A stretch of DNA of 26,431 nt from Reticulomyxa filosa (lineage: Eukaryota > Foraminifera > Reticulomyxidae): positions 1 through 26,431 of the forward strand of contig ASPP01009279.1 in assembly GCA_000512085.1 (NCBI GenBank), written 5' to 3'. The translations under genes were made by a program, and so were the position numbers. The notes under the pieces are model-generated. The model saw only the letters and a program-made list of their open reading frames with translations. It did not search any database and had not been told where the DNA came from. This document shows positions 1 through 11,000 of the stretch, one piece after another (within the stretch, counting starts at the first letter, position 1; each line of letters starts with the position of its first letter).

Positions 1-427
1 TTGGATAAAATTATTTGAAAGAATGGTGATTTCATCCAACAAAAAAAAATTATTAAAAAGCAAATTTCATATTTAAAAACTACAAGATTTGTAGATATTT
101 TTTTTAAAAAAAATTAGGTATAAATGTTGATTTTTCATTGAGAAAATCAATTATCATCATAGGATATCGCTTCAGTTTTCTTTGCAACATACTGTAATAT
201 TCAAAACGATTTTACAAACAAATCCTGTATATTGAGTAAACCAGAATTGTCTATGCAATAGAATATTTAAAATATTGCGAGAGTATTCAACAATTGATTA
301 AGCAAAAGACCTCTTATTAAATCTCTAAATCAAATTTAAAGAATAAAATTTTCAAGCGTTTTGTCGTAAAACACTGCTTAATGACTGTCTTTTAAAAATT
401 TTTATTGATGTAATCAAATGATATCAA
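1..427. other. AT-rich flank without a recognisable gene
   Basis: This stretch lies beyond the 3' end of the minus-strand RING-BRCT gene. It is very AT-rich, with long A and T runs and frequent stops in all frames, and I see no coding exon. The only element I can point to is a minus-strand AATAAA at 406-401, listed separately. It may hold that gene's 3' untranslated region and the start of the intergenic space beyond the window edge. Confidence 0.6.
401..406 (-). terminator. Candidate polyadenylation signal of the RING-BRCT gene
   Basis: The plus strand reads TTTATT, so the minus strand reads AATAAA, about 22 nt after the TAA stop codon at 430-428. The position and hexamer fit a eukaryotic cleavage and polyadenylation signal. 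In such AT-rich DNA the hexamer is common by chance, so this rests on position alone. Confidence 0.35.
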
Positions 428-2605
428 TTACTCGCTACTACTTGACAGATCAAAATCGTCTAAGTTTAGGGGTTCAATAACAGGAGGCTGTTTCCTTTCA
501 TCAATAATATCATTCCTTACTTTATAAATGCTATCGATAACCCAGTTATACGAAATAATACGGCACTTATGCTTATGTGACAATTGTTTGGCATCCTCAT
601 TGGTGGTTGAGGAACGATCACAAAGTAAAATTTTCACTTGTTTCACATTTTGGCTATTGGAAGTTTCTTTGTTAGCTTGTTCACTTTCAATAATTGTTGC
701 ACCACCCAATGTCAACAACAATTTGAGCCTCAATGTTTGTGTTGAAATTTGATCAAACCTGACTTCATAGTTTCCAAAAAACTTCTTTCCCTAAATATGT
801 CGTTGGATATTACTTTTCTTCTTTATTAATTCTTAAAAAAAGAAAGAAGGTCTTTTTTTTAACTGACGTATTCTTTTGGTATTTGTCGATAATTGCACAA
901 ATAATTTTTGTAATCCACAATACATCCCTTGGCATGGCTGTCATCCAAAACTAAATAGCATTTAAAAAAACAAAGAGAGAAAAAAATCGAGAAAAAGAAA
1001 AAAGTAAATAAATAAATGAAAAAGTGATTGACAAACATGTCCTAAAAACCATGGGAATACCCGAAATAATGCTAGCGTGCACTTTATGGTGAGAAGGAAG
1101 TTTGATGAGAGAAGAGTCATGTGAAAAGAGCATCATATCGGTACGGCCATATCCCCATTTCCGTGTGAGCTGAATTCCCAATGATTCTGCTTTCGCTTTC
1201 ATTTCATCAAATATTTCTGCGGACAAGTTACAGCCACAAATTATTTTAGGATTCATCAAGGTATTGTTGCCGCTTACCTCATCTTCGTTATCATTGTCAA
1301 TATCAATGTCGACAATCACCTCATTACTTTTATTTTTTTTCTTTGTGCGTGCCCTTTTATTGTCCAAAGGTCGATCGCATTCTTTATCTTTTGTCTTTTC
1401 ATCTATCTTGGTTCCCCCGATTTACATATCACATTCAAAGTGTGGGACATCTGCACAGTGCATAGACACATGTGAAGCACACAAAAGAAAAAAAACTTTA
1501 GAGTCTGAATGAGTGTCACTATTTAAGGATATGTTCGTCACAGCTGCTGTCTTGGCCGTGCCATTGTTATTATCACTGGCGTCGCTGTTGTCATTTATTG
1601 ATTCTTTGTGATTGACAAAATTCGGACGTCTCCTTTTGCTTTTCGGCATAAAAGACTTGAATACAATGATATTTTTTTATATTTATGTGCTAACAACAAC
1701 AAATAAATATATGCATATATACACTCATATATTTGTGTATAGGTTTTCTCTCTTGTCAACGAAAGAATTAGTGTATCTCTTTTTATATGTGGAATACCAC
1801 ACCTCTCCACTGATAGATGATCCGCTACTACTTTGAGAGGAAATTGTTCGCTTTAATCTTCTTTTTTTGAAGGGTTCATTGGGAAATGGATTATTATTTG
1901 AGCTGTTGTCTTCATCAAAAAGCTTTTCGTCTTCTTTTTCTTTTTCTCGTTCTTTTATATTTTGCTTGTTTTCTTCATTTTCAACGTCGTTGTTCTCATG
2001 TGCTTCTCTCATGTTTTCGTCATTATCGTGATTATTGTAATAGTCCAATACTTGCTCATATGTTTGCGAGTTGTAGATTGACGCATTTTTATTGTTATGG
2101 GCGTCCATTTTAAATAGTACTGACGCTCGTCCAACGGCCGCACTCAATGTGTGAAATTTTTTTATTATTGAATTTATGCACGCATTTTCTTTTATGTCTT
2201 TTGATCTGTACTTTGTTCCACATTCACTGCATTCTTTTCTTTTCTGACTTTGTGCGCATGACCTTAATCGTAACAACAAAAAACAGCAGGAGCCATTTTT
2301 CATGCCATATTTCGTTTTGTTTTTTTATTTGTTTTCTTCCATTCAGGCTAGTTTTGCAACCTGCAAATGTAATGAGGACAGCCCGCTATCATCACAGCAT
2401 TCGCTTTTTCGATCATTTTGTTGCTGTAGTGTGTCAAGTGCAGTAGACGTCTGTTTATTTATTGCTCATACATTTACGTTTTGTCAGAACAAAAAAAAAG
2501 CTAAAGTGAAATTATCCATTATTACCAGACATGGCAAGTTAACACTGACTTCAAAATTTCAATGCCCTTACTTAATTTCAAGATTTGTTCTTCATTAATT
2601 GACAT
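428..2605 (-). CDS. BRCA1/BARD1-like RING and tandem-BRCT protein, seven exons
   Basis: Proposed exons: 2605-2526, 2423-2361, 2262-1803 (or to 1761), 1655-1497, 1406-1037, 950-868 and 790-428, giving about 525-539 residues. Joining the first three exons restores a C3HC4 RING: Cys24, Cys27, Cys42, His44, Cys47, Cys50, Cys59, Cys62. The first Cys pair is completed across intron 1 (TG|C) and the codon after Cys47 across intron 2. A helix precedes the RING, and a segment KDIKEN follows it, resembling the region after the BARD1 RING. The middle is Asn/Asp/Glu/Lys-rich. The last three exons form two BRCT repeats: GIPMV then FLDDS in the first, and KKFFGNYEVRF, LGGATII and YNWVIDSI in the second. 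In animals and plants this family forms a nuclear E3 ubiquitin ligase in homologous recombination. No ankyrin repeats are visible, unlike animal BARD1. BARD1 is slightly favoured over BRCA1 from the RING tail. The exon 3/exon 4 join and the weak acceptor at 1407 are the least certain parts. Confidence 0.85.
2361..2605 (-). other. N-terminal RING half split over three small exons
   Basis: The exons at 2605-2526 (80 nt) and 2423-2361 (63 nt) are too short to show as open frames and are recognised only by joining. The ATG at 2605 opens a short amphipathic helix followed by LTCHVC. Intron 1 (2525-2424) starts GTAAT and ends CTACAG. Exon 2 supplies GCPHYIC and ends CAG before GTTGCA. Exon 3 then starts at 2262 with the rest of the RING, ECSEC. 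Intron 2 runs 2360-2263. Phases at both joins are consistent. Confidence 0.82.
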
Positions 2606-4062
2606 TATGGTTTAATTTTTATTATTATCTTTTGTCTTTTTGGGGTTGTGTCCTTTCATTCAATAAACAGAGAACGATTTATTCTCCTCTGTCTTTTAAA
2701 TATATTTGTCACTTGGTTTGAAATTTATCGATTTGCGAAAAACCAATTTGCTATCCATTCGTCTTTGTATGTGAGGCTAATTTATTGGACATTTAGGGCA
2801 AGTCCCTATTATAAGTATCTGAACGTCAAGGGAACGGAGGAATCAACAAGCTTACTTCTTACTTTTCTTCACTTTTCTTTTGTTATCTTATTTTATTATT
2901 TGATTACTTTTATTTTACGAAAACCCTATTCTCTTCTTAGTAAACACCTCTCGTATTACAGTTAGTGCACCAATACCGTCAGCAGACGTCCCACAGACAT
3001 ATCATACAATTTTCTTATTAAACCGCAATATTAATCTATTGTTACGTTTCTTCAAAAATGAGTTGAATTATACATTAACCTTTTTTCATTTATTAAGACA
3101 TCGTTTATCAACAGTTTAAAAAAAAAGAAAGACACAAACAAATTTTTTGAATTTATGAAACAAATAACTGTCGATCTCTGAATAATTGTACAATCACCAA
3201 CACAAAAAAGGTACAAATTTTGACAATAATTACAATACAACGCAACAGCGACCATTATCAACATAAATGTCCGCGGTCGAAGTCCTCTTAAATAATTCTT
3301 TTTCAATTTCTTCTATTCCTGTAATGTTTTCACTTCTTTTTTTGTGATTGCTAGTAGCCAACGGTTTTCATTTCATTTCGGTCTTGTATATAAATTAATT
3401 TTATAATTTTTTTTGTGATTAATTTGATGATTGTTGTATTAGAAGAAAAAGATTACTGTTCATATCCTTAGGTTAGTGCGCTGTTTTTTTGTTTCAAAAA
3501 GCAAGCATGCAACATCAGCTTATTTTTTCTTTGTGCAATAAATTCAACGATGTATTTGGATGTGGATATACTGCCGATATCGTGTAGCTGAGTAAGAGGG
3601 CAACTTGCAATCAATTTAATTCCTAAAATTTGACTCTCTTATCGATGTGTGAAAAATGTATGCATTAATATATGAAATTGATCTTTAGTAGAAAAAACAT
3701 AAAGATAACATTCTAATAGACTACTTGACTACTTTCACTTCTAATCAAATTTGCTCAAAAGAGAAAACTTATACTATTACATTTGAATAATCCTTTTCTT
3801 TAATATTAATTTCCTAATTTTAGATATTACATCAAAAATATGGTGCTTAGATACTATTTTCACAATTTGTTTAATTTTTAGGACAGATCTTTCTGAAGAT
3901 TTTAGCTTTACTGCTGAAATAATTTTTTGTGACGATTCTCGTTTACAACAAGGCTGTGGCCTGGCTTCTACGCTTAAAAGGAGCACAACCGAAAAATTTT
4001 CGGCTGTTGCATCTGCTCATCAATTGTTTGGCAAATTTTAGTAAGTTCTTTGCTTGATAACA
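2606..4062. other. Intergenic region between divergent genes
   Basis: About 1.46 kb separates the start of the RING-BRCT gene (minus) from the PHF5A start (plus), so it should hold both promoters. It is AT-rich. Small open frames at 2648-2965 (plus) and 3306-3052 (minus) encode hydrophobic, low-information peptides with no motif, and I do not call them genes. One stretch at 3787-4041 is listed separately. I found no tRNA-like or repeat structure. Confidence 0.5.
3787..4041 (+). other. Unassigned open stretch just upstream of PHF5A, possible terminal exon
   Basis: An open frame runs to a TAG at 4039-4041, only 21 nt before the PHF5A ATG. Its last 50 or so codons read as balanced protein (acidic start with DLSEDFSF, later LKRSTTEKFSAVASAHQL) rather than AT-biased noise. 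This part is preceded by TTTAATTTTTAG at about 3871-3882, a good acceptor. It could be the last exon of a plus-strand gene whose earlier exons I cannot find, part of a PHF5A upstream leader, or chance. I recognise no family. Confidence 0.25.
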
Positions 4063-4475
4063 ATGGCTAAGCATCATCCTGACTTGATTATGTGTCGAAA
4101 ACAACCAGGCATAGCAATTGGCCGATTATGTGAGAAATGTGACGGTCGATGTGTTGTATGTGATTCGTATGTAAGGCCATCAACACTTGTGCGAATTTGC
4201 GATGAATGCAACTATGGAAGCTATCATGTCTACAATCACTTTCTTCTCCTTTCCTCCTTTGATAAATTATCAATGTTATATCTTGCGAATTTTCTGTTTA
4301 ACAGGGACGCTGTGTGATTTGCGGTGGACAAGGAATTGCAGACGCATATTATTGCAAAGAGTGCACTGTTCAAGAAAAAGATAGGGATGGATGTCCCAAG
4401 ATTGTCAATTTGGGATCTGCTAAAACAGACTTATTCTATGAAAGAAAAAAATATGGTTTTAAAAAGCGTATTTAA
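4063..4475 (+). CDS. PHF5A: PHF5A/Rds3, SF3b 14 kDa zinc protein of the spliceosome
   Basis: Exons 4063-4227 and 4305-4475 encode 111 residues, against 110 in human. The intron (4228-4304, 77 nt) starts GTCTAC and ends AACAG. The product matches PHF5A almost throughout: MAKHHPDLI at the start, then [53 protein letters not shown] and the basic end YGFKKR followed by an extra Ile. All the CxxC pairs that build its zinc knot are present. PHF5A sits in the SF3b complex of the U2 snRNP beside SF3B1, near the pocket for the branch-point adenosine. One difference falls exactly at the splice junction: the usual Gln in GSYQGRC is His here. The ATG is the only plausible start because the conserved N-terminus begins there. 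Confidence 0.98.
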
Positions 4476-5085
4476 CTCAAGTCATTGGTCATATATTTTC
4501 TAATGAAAAATTGGTTTCTTCATTCTTGTTCGAGCACAACTCCATAAAAGGTTTCGAATTACAAAATCAATTTAATGGCATTGAATCAATTTATGAACTT
4601 TAATCCAAATAATGACTTTTAAAGAAAATTTTATATAAATGTATTCCAAATATCACGTGAGTTTGAACTGAAGTTTTAAGGTTCACATTTTCGGTCTACT
4701 TCTCATTCTTTAATATTTGTCACTAACTTTTCATGCTAATTTTCTTGATGTGCCAAAAAATGCTTGAGAAATCTTACCTTCTATAAAATTATTGCTTGCA
4801 GAGATAGAAGCAAATTGTTGAAAATAAAGTAATTGAGCATTGTTTAAATTGAACAGAAGAGAAGATGATAGTTTGTTATTTTAATAAATATAATTTTGTT
4901 TTTTTTGTTTGAGATTTTTCTCCCTCCAAATGAAAGTTGAAATGTTCAAGTCAAAAGATGATTGAGAAAAATTATACATGCAACTAATTTTGAAAGAATC
5001 TATTTTGATCACAGAGATCATTGTTTGTATTTGAAGCTTGTCCTTTTCCTCCGTGGGAGAAAAAAAGAAAAAAAGAGGTTGAGTA
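4476..5085. other. Intergenic region, PHF5A 3' end and ALFY-type gene 5' region
   Basis: These 610 nt between two plus-strand genes are AT-rich with no coding exon. AATAAA occurs at 4823-4828 and again at 4883-4888; either could end the PHF5A transcript, but both are far (about 350-410 nt) from its stop. The segment from about 5050 to 5080 is a purine-rich run just before the next start codon. Confidence 0.45.
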
Positions 5086-8000
5086 ATGAGTAAAGTGCGT
5101 AACTTTTTCACTAGTTTCTTTGGAAGAAACAGCGAAAAAGAAGCAGTGTTGCTATCGAGCACAGATGGAAATCTTTTCCATTCCTTGATACTGGCATATA
5201 ATCGGATGTATGTTCAATCCCAGTCACCTGAAAAGAATCAAAGTCCCAATAAAGAAAAAGTTGAGCTGGACAAAGAAAAACAAAAAGGGACAGCCAAGGA
5301 AAGATAAAGAGAACGATAAAACAACAACAAAAAAAAAAAGGAAAAGAATACGACAACGGATGCACATCTGCTACAAATGAATGACAGCGGGAATGGAAAT
5401 ATATCGTCAAATGTGAGCAAAGGTGTTGGAGATGTGGACCCAGTCGGATTGTTAGTTCAAATATTGAAAATAGCACCGAGACTATCAATGGAAGAAATTG
5501 AAGAAGAATGTCTGCAAAATGATATTTTGCAATTTTTGAAAATAATATCATATGAATTTACAAGTCATGTATTATCCGAAGAAGAATTGCAAACAATAAG
5601 ATTTCGAGAGCCTCATTTGTTGACACCCCTTTCTTTGTATTCGTCTGACCTTCTCCTTACCGCTGCAAATGTTTTATTCGAGTCTGGTGCTTATGCTTCT
5701 TTGTTGCATTTCCCTGCTCCAAAGTTTTGTTGTCAATCTTTTCAAATACTTTTTTTTTTCTTTTAATAAAGACAATATCTCATGCAAAATTTCGAATAAT
5801 ATAAATCTAAAAAAAAATAAAATACATTTATAAAATAGTCCAAATGAACCCCGACGATCACGTCATTTTGGATTGTCACGGTCAATGTCCAATGTGACGG
5901 ATGGATTAAACGATGACAACAAAACCAATTCCAATAGCAATATCAACAATAATAACTCCCTTGCTTTACAAAAGCAAAAGAGTGTGGGAGGGTCCGCAGC
6001 CCTTCCATTAGCGTATTCCGGCGAATCGAATTCAGACACAACTGGCGCAGTAGGCAAGGGAGACACAGATAGGGGCAAAGATAATGATTTAAGTATGGCA
6101 ATGACGGAACAAAAGACAGAGGAAAACACGAAATTGGAATTTAATACAACAACGACAACGACGACGACAACGACAACGACAACAACGACGATGGATTCCG
6201 AAATAGCGAAACAAAAAAGACATAGTGAACAGTGGATCGAATGGACATTGGTGCCAATGGGAATGGGTGATAATAATAATAACAATAGTAATAATATCAA
6301 AACAACCGAAGAAGAGAAAAAAACAAAAGAAGAGGAAGAAATGAACTGGTGGACCGAAGAGCAAGAAAGTCTTTATCATAAAAAAAAAGATATGTACTGT
6401 CGATTTACCAATCCTTTTCAATTTGATACGACCAATCCGTATGGGGCATTATTACCCTTTTTTGAGCAGTTTATAATTCCAGTTGACTCCATCCACTCCA
6501 AACAACATCAACAAAGAGTCGATGTGATGAATCAATTTGGATGTTTGGGAAGTTGTTTGTGGAGGATTTTATACATCTTAAGGTATTCATACATACAATA
6601 CACATATATATACACATATACATATATATATACATACATATATGTGCATTTAATTTATTTCATTTACTTATATTCAATCTTTGGATATGCTCAGTCCACG
6701 CAGTGTTGATGATCAAAAAGCCCTTGAACAAAGAGACAAAGATTTGGGCGAACATTTGCCAGGACTATTACAACGATTGCTTCGATTGATCTTAGAAGTT
6801 TGTAAGTACTCGTCGACTGCACTGGAATTGGTCCGAAGTCAACAATTGCAAACGCTATTCTCCACGTTGTTATTGCCTTGGACCGATCCACACTACGGAG
6901 AAACACAAAGCTTTTTTGCTCACCTTACGTGTTCCACCATTTCTTGCATTGTGCTCAACACTTTGGCCAAGGCACAGGCGACACGCCTAGAAGATGTCTA
7001 TAATCACTTACACCAGTGTCAATACTTTCCGCTGTTGTTGAGAACATTTATCACCAAGCCAGGTCTATTTGTTGTTATTATGTATATAATATACACATGT
7101 ACGTTCGAAAAAGTGGAAGGAGGAGGGATTGAAATGTAAAGACCTTTTTTTTTTTGCTTTGTTTACAATAGAGTTGAATGAAGCGTCATTGGCTTCTTTG
7201 GTGACGGCATTGAATGTGATACATTTGTTAATGAAACATTCATCAAGATCCACATATGTGTTGGTTAAAGATTTCAAAGAAGGAAATGGATTTACGATTT
7301 TGCAAAGTTTACTCCTCGTTGCCTCTTCTGCAGGTGACCAGGAACACGACCGAAAAACAAACCAAGTTTTTGAAAGAATTTCTTTCAAACAGCAAAATTT
7401 ATTTGTTTCAAATCATTGACATATGTTGATATGAAATGTGAACAGAATCGAGTTGGAATGATCAAATTTGGAGTAAGCTGTGCATCGTGTTTGATGGATG
7501 TGAAAAACGAGTTATTGCAAATGATCAACGACTTGGTGTTTATGGATGACGGAAGCAATGTGAATGAATACGACGAGGCGAATAATGAGCTGTTAAACAC
7601 AAGAACGCAGGAATGGACAGACAAAATGAATACGAAACGATTGGAAAATAGGACCATTATAATCGGTGATGAGAAGAGAAATAGTGGTGTGGATGGGACG
7701 AAGACGACAATGATAACGACAAATGGTCACGGCAATGCCATGCGTGTTCGCAACAAGACCGCGTTTCTAATTTTAGAAAAAGTGTACAGCGCTACAGTCA
7801 GTCGATGGACGCGAATGGAGATACTAACGCGTATTCTGATCATCATGTATCAGGCATCGAATGTTCAGTTCATTATCGATCTGCATGCCATTGAACCATT
7901 GCTGTTGCGAATGCCCATTGTGGAACAAGACGAACGTAGAAAAGTGGTCTCTATTTTGGAATTTGTCATTCAAAGCGTTGACACAGATTCGCCGCCCTTG

Positions 8001-11000
8001 ATCGAATTGAGCACCTTTAAGCATTTATTGCAACAACCAAGTGATCGAGATATCGTGTCCCTGCTGTTACAGACAATTAATAAAATCATCATTGAGAAGC
8101 CATCCTATAAGTTGTCTACAGAATTTATTTATTTATTTATTTTTTTGATCAGCTAAATTAATCTCGGTCATCGTCATACAACAAACAACAATAGACGTAC
8201 CTTTCGATCGATTGGTGTGGTCGACGTTTTAATGGATCACGTCGAACTTTTGTCTCGATGCGTCGGCGTGAATAAAGCGACGGATGTTTCTCCGAGATAT
8301 TTCACTTTGGAAGCCTTGAATGTCGCCTTTGAAATAAGGTCGTGGACAACAAAAGATGTCATTAAATGGTTCCGCACAGTTGACAATGAGAGATTTGCAA
8401 ATCGGTTGGATGGATGCATTGAACAGTTGCAAATCGACGGACAAACCTTGTTGAGTCTTGCTAACAATGACGAATGGCTACGAAATCAAATAGGATTGCA
8501 CGACGATGTCGAAAGGAGTATTGTTCAACATGCTTTACATAAACTGAAACTAGTTTCTGTATCACACATATACATACACATATATATACATCTATTTCGT
8601 CAGTGAAAGGGAGAAGAGAGGAGAGAAAAAAAAAAAAAAAAAGATAAAATGAGTAATTCCACTTGACACAGGAGTCTGGAGCGATATTGTTCAATCATCA
8701 CGATTTATATGTATTAGCAATGGACACATTATTAAATCTTCTCCGAGACAATGAAGAAAATTGTAAAGTTATGCAAAAAAAAAAAAAAAGTTTAACTTTA
8801 CTAATGTGCAGTAATTGTTTAAGCAATTAATTTGTTTGTCACAGCTATTTCGACAAAAGCGATGCAATCGTGCCGTGTATACGCTACTAAAATCCCCTCC
8901 TCACGTCGAAGCCGCAATTAAAGTGATCCGCAATCAAATGGACGAGGACTCTGTCAGCGATATTTTGGCCTCACTCAACGCAGAAAAGGAGTCATATGAG
9001 TTTCGTCTCAACATTTTGGAGGCGCTGCAACAAATGATCAATGATTCACATCCAGCCGCCACAAATATAAAAAACTCATGGCACGAACTTGGCGGTTTTG
9101 CAACAGTGCTTAGTTTATTCACTTCGTTGGACTCGTTATGGCCGGACTGCGATGAGCGCACATCCCAATTGGCGATGGAATTGATCGAAAAATCTTTTAC
9201 CATGATCATATCTGTTATCAAAAATCATCCCAGAAATCGTACCTATTTTTGGTTTTCCTCGTGGAACAGTATTGCTGATGCCATCATTGTCACTGGGGTA
9301 TTGAAATCCACACATTGCAAAACACTATTTCGCATCTTGTTTGCCTTGGCAATGGAAGAGCTCTTCCTCGATGTCGATGGCGGACATCGTAAACCAAGTC
9401 ATTTGGGAGTGGTCGCTGTTGCATCATCGCAACAACAGCAAAGTCAACTTCGAAATCAAAAAGAAAAAGAGTATTTGATCACTCACAGCTTTTACAACCC
9501 AAACTGGAATGACGATAATGAATATAACCTATCCAATGAATCCAAAACCTTGGAATCAAACTTTTTAAAAAATCCAGAAGCGATACTGGTTATTTTGAAA
9601 ATACTTTCTCTGTGTCCAGAGCAATTGCAACTGCACATTTTTGAAAAATTGTTATCACTCATCAATCTTTATGTTATCGATAGCAATGGATACAAATGTT
9701 TATTGTTAAGGAATAAACAGCTACTTGCCGAAGTTGATGTCATGTCCTTGTTTATTATTTCTATCAATCACATATGCATATACACATTATATATACATAT
9801 ATGCATATGTTGTTTACTTCTTTTGTTTTCAGCAAGGGACAATACAACAAGTGTACGATCTATATTCCGAAATTTTGGAATCCTCTGCAAATACTCCATT
9901 GCGAAGAGTTTTGAACCAATTTATTGTTGGTATGTTTATTTGTTTTTTGAATTTCATTTCCTCTTCTTCTTCTTTTGGCTCTATTTTCTTGAATCAATGC
10001 ATTTATTCCTAAAAAAAAAAAAGTGCTTATATTTGCATACACAACGCAACTAAAACTCTTACATATAAGAATTGGGCTCCCATCATTTGTCACCAGCAGA
10101 ACTGAATGTAGTATTGACATGGGCCCGTGAACACAATGAGCGTTACCGCCACGTGATGCAATTTTTAAGTGGCGAACATAAATTCCCTTTTTTCGAGTTG
10201 GAGTGCTTTAGTCATCGTATCGCATGCATCAAAATGGCAGGGCAGTCACATTTCAGTGTGGCTCCAGAAAAAGGCTTTTCCACCGCATTTTGGTTTAATC
10301 TGCGCAGTGGCAGTCATCTGACTCCAGAATTGATGCTCTGCAGCATTTCAAAGAGTAGCTCGTCTATGAATCTGTTGGACCTTCGCTATCATTGCACCAA
10401 TGGCAGCATGATTATCAAATTAGGTAATCAAGAGCCAAACGATTATTTGATATGTCCGAATGTGAAATTGCAACCTCATCGATGGTATCACATTTGTGTA
10501 ATTTTCCAGTTATTTTCGACTTCGACCATGGCCAACGTAAAATATAAAAATAAACCAACCTTTGACATATTGCTGTATATCAATGGAATCAAATACAAAC
10601 ATTTCAATCAGCCCATTTTACTAATAAAAAAAGACGAGCCGACGGGAAATGAAAAATCAGAGGCCATTATGCCACATAAAATTATGTATGGATCGCTGCT
10701 GCAGCCTTGTGATTGCAAGCTCACCATTGGTGTGGATTCTAAGCACTTGGTGAAACAGCATCGACCCACAACAACGATCGCAGCAGGGTCAGAAGCAATG
10801 GTGTGGTGGATTGGCTCCATCTTTGTCTTCAATGGTGTCTTGTCCCAAAAGCAAGTGGGATTCATATTCGGCGCAGGAACGGATTATGAAGGCACTTTCC
10901 ATGCTGCTCGAGGAGTTAGTTATATCCAAGAAAAACAAGAAAAGATAAGCCATTGTCCGAGTCGCATCGACACATTGCCGCCGATTGCTTGTTCGTTTCA

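Noticed and set aside
2648-2965. Plus-strand hydrophobic frame as a membrane-protein gene
   Set aside because: No ATG at its start, AT-driven composition (Phe, Leu, Tyr, Ile), no motif and no support from flanking exons.
3052-3306. Minus-strand frame as a small gene
   Set aside because: Composition is typical of AT-rich noise, and I find no motif or splice support.
3440-3620. Possible tRNA or small RNA gene in the intergenic region
   Set aside because: I could not form a cloverleaf or find a T-loop or B-box sequence.
5305-5340. Two in-frame TAA codons as a sign of stop-codon reassignment or of paired homopolymer frameshifts
   Set aside because: A phase-0 intron 5260-5340 (GTTGAG to AAAG) removes both. 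TAA, TAG and TGA all act as normal stops elsewhere in the window.
5863-6300. Minus-strand frame with a long polyvaline run
   Set aside because: It is the complement of the ACA/ACG polythreonine codons of the ALFY-type exon 3; the sense strand has the phase-consistent exon.
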